Assembly (NCBI GenBank): GCA_013361015.1
Contig: JABWAN010000032.1
Coordinates: 1-14,490 of the forward strand
Direction of reading: 5' to 3'
Source of the DNA: Candidatus Zhuqueibacterota bacterium
GTDB lineage: Bacteria > Zhuqueibacterota > Zhuqueibacteria > Zhuqueibacterales > Zhuqueibacteraceae
Length of the DNA: 14,490 nt
Shown here one piece after another: positions 13,346 to 14,490 of the stretch. The notes under the pieces were generated by a model. It ran no database searches. It had not been told where the DNA came from and saw only the letters and a list, made by a program, of their open reading frames with translations. Both the position numbers and the translations under genes were made by a program. How positions within the stretch are numbered: position 1 is the stretch's first letter; each line of letters opens with the position of its first letter.

Positions 13346-14490
13346 ATGTCTCGCCCAGCCAATTTGCCCCTGCGTCTGCTCCTGCTCTATGCGCTGTTCA
13401 TTATTTACGCCACGACCATCCCCTTTGCGTTCAGCGCGAGCTTGGAATATGCTTCCGAGAAATTTTGGGCGTTTGTCGCCGACCCTTTGCAGCTCAAAAT
13501 GACGCGGGGCTTGGTGTTGACGGATCTCGCGAGCAATGCCCTGTTGTTCGTGCCTCTGGGTTTTCTCATCCTCATACTCGAATCGCATTCGTCGCGCGCC
13601 GTGCCTCGCATGCGTGCGGTGTCGTTAGCGCTGCTGGCAGGTTTCATATTGAGCAGTTGCGTGGAATTCCTGCAGCTCTTTTCGAAAACGCGCACGACGT
13701 CATTGCTGGACATTGCCGCGGACGCTGCCGGCACGATGATCGGCGCGGGCTTGGCGTTGCGCTATGAAGCATATTTCCGGCAGCACATTCTTGCTTATCT
13801 CCAAAGACAGCGCGCCAATTCGCCGCAACTTGCGCTCTTCTATGTTTATGCCGGGCTGCTGTTGCTTTCACAACTCATTCCCTTCGATCTCACGCTGGAT
13901 TTTTCCATGCTCAAAAAGTCGGTGAAGTCTATCGACTTTTATCTGCCGCAAACCGCAACCGATTTGGGCGAGCTTTTCACAGAGGCGATTCTCTATACGG
14001 CCTTCGGTTTTCTCTGGCTCCGAGCGCAGAAAGACAATGCAGAAACGCGCACAATCGTACAAGCCCTCGGTTTGACCGCCGGGGCTGCGCTCGTGATCGA
14101 ATGCGCGCAGGTCTTTCTCATATCGCACACCGCGGCCGCGCGCAATCTTTTGGCAGGATTGGAGGGCGGATTGTATGGCGCCGTATTACACATCGTCATA
14201 GCAAGGCGCACGCGCCATTTTCACATCTCGGCGCGGGCCGAGCGCGCACGAAAGCTCACGCTCGATTTGGCAGCGGCACATGGCTTGGCGTATTTTTTTC
14301 TCGTCGAATTGCAGCCGTATGAATTCGATTTTGCTCGGGAGAGCATAGCACGAAAGCTTCATCAGTTCAATTGGCTGCCCTTTATCGAATATTTTTCCCG
14401 CACCACTACCAAAGCGGTTCTGGATTTGAGCGAAAGCCTCGTCTGTTTTGCAGTATTGACGCTACTACTGTGCGCTCGCCGCCGTCCTTT
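13346..14490 (+). CDS. VanZ-like membrane protein with three repeated modules, 3' end cut by window
   Basis: The frame is open for 381 codons and runs off the window. Module one (about 8-140) has the VanZ pattern: a span ending in IPFAF, DLASNALLFVPLGFL (60-74), CVEFLQLF (105-112) and TTSLLDIAADAAGTMIG (117-133). Module two (about 160-285) repeats it as LIPFDLTLDF, ELFTEAILYTAFGFL, IECAQVF and ARNLLAGLEGGLYGAVL. Module three begins near 312 with LVELQPYEFDF, NWLPFIEYF and LDLSESLVCFAVL. VanZ proteins are membrane proteins linked to glycopeptide tolerance in Gram-positives but are also common beside exosortase and exopolysaccharide genes, where their role is unknown. The start is the ATG at 13346; a GTG at 13325 is possible. 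It is divergent from the amidotransferase. Confidence 0.82.
   Translation, partial: MSRPANLPLRLLLLYALFIIYATTIPFAFSASLEYASEKFWAFVADPLQLKMTRGLVLTDLASNALLFVPLGFLILILESHSSRAVPRMRAVSLALLAGFILSSCVEFLQLFSKTRTTSLLDIAADAAGTMIGAGLALRYEAYFRQHILAYLQRQRANSPQLALFYVYAGLLLLSQLIPFDLTLDFSMLKKSVKSIDFYLPQTATDLGELFTEAILYTAFGFLWLRAQKDNAETRTIVQALGLTAGAALVIECAQVFLISHTAAARNLLAGLEGGLYGAVLHIVIARRTRHFHISARAERARKLTLDLAAAHGLAYFFLVELQPYEFDFARESIARKLHQFNWLPFIEYFSRTTTKAVLDLSESLVCFAVLTLLLCARRRP

Noticed and set aside
1..14490. CRISPR arrays, tRNA or rRNA genes, transposases, toxin-antitoxin pairs
   Set aside because: No regularly spaced repeats, cloverleaf or rRNA-like stretches, or transposase motifs were seen on either strand.

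Overview
The window looks like DNA from an uncultured Gram-negative bacterium. It carries a System I (Ccm) cytochrome c maturation operon and an exosortase/PEP-CTERM surface-protein locus with exopolysaccharide-type glycosyltransferases, a combination found in Gram-negative, biofilm-forming bacteria. Shine-Dalgarno sites are weak or absent at several starts. No rRNA, tRNA or marker gene is present, so no firm taxon is offered.

Layout, left to right. (1) 1-1497, minus: a G+C-rich sigma-54 activator (two GAF-like regions plus AAA+ core). It is cut at the window edge and also lacks a proper N-terminus. Its composition differs sharply from everything to its right, and the boundary near 1470-1516 looks like a recombination or assembly junction. 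(2) 1513-5092, minus: a ccm operon read ccmH, ccmI-like, ccmA, ccmB, ccmC, ccmD, with ATGA overlaps at three joints and a good sigma-70-type promoter before ccmH. ccmE, ccmF and ccmG are not in the window; the operon runs into the junction right after ccmD. (3) 5168-5271: two strong hairpins between ccmH and the next gene, one a clear intrinsic terminator. (4) 5274-5894, minus: a PEP-CTERM protein with signal peptide and sorting tail, preceded by a near-consensus sigma-54 (-24/-12) promoter. (5) 6081-9170, minus: EpsI, exosortase, one or two tiny uncertain ORFs and a GT4 glycosyltransferase, all overlapping. (6) 9233-9898, plus: a lone Uma2-family nuclease-like gene. (7) 9960-13135, minus: a second GT4 glycosyltransferase and a glutamine-hydrolysing asparagine-synthase-like amidotransferase of the type that accompanies exosortase loci. 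(8) 13346-14490, plus: a multi-module VanZ-like membrane protein, cut by the window end.

How the genes fit together. The exosortase, EpsI, two glycosyltransferases, the amidotransferase and perhaps the VanZ protein form a surface polysaccharide and protein-sorting locus. The PEP-CTERM protein is the obvious local substrate and appears to be switched separately by sigma-54. The Ccm operon is a neighbouring housekeeping module that attaches heme to exported cytochromes. The most useful observations are the sigma-54 promoter at the substrate gene, the triple VanZ architecture, the variant CcmH cysteine cluster, the zinc-ribbon CcmI-like protein, a dispersed hairpin repeat, and the suspicious junction at about 1.5 kb.
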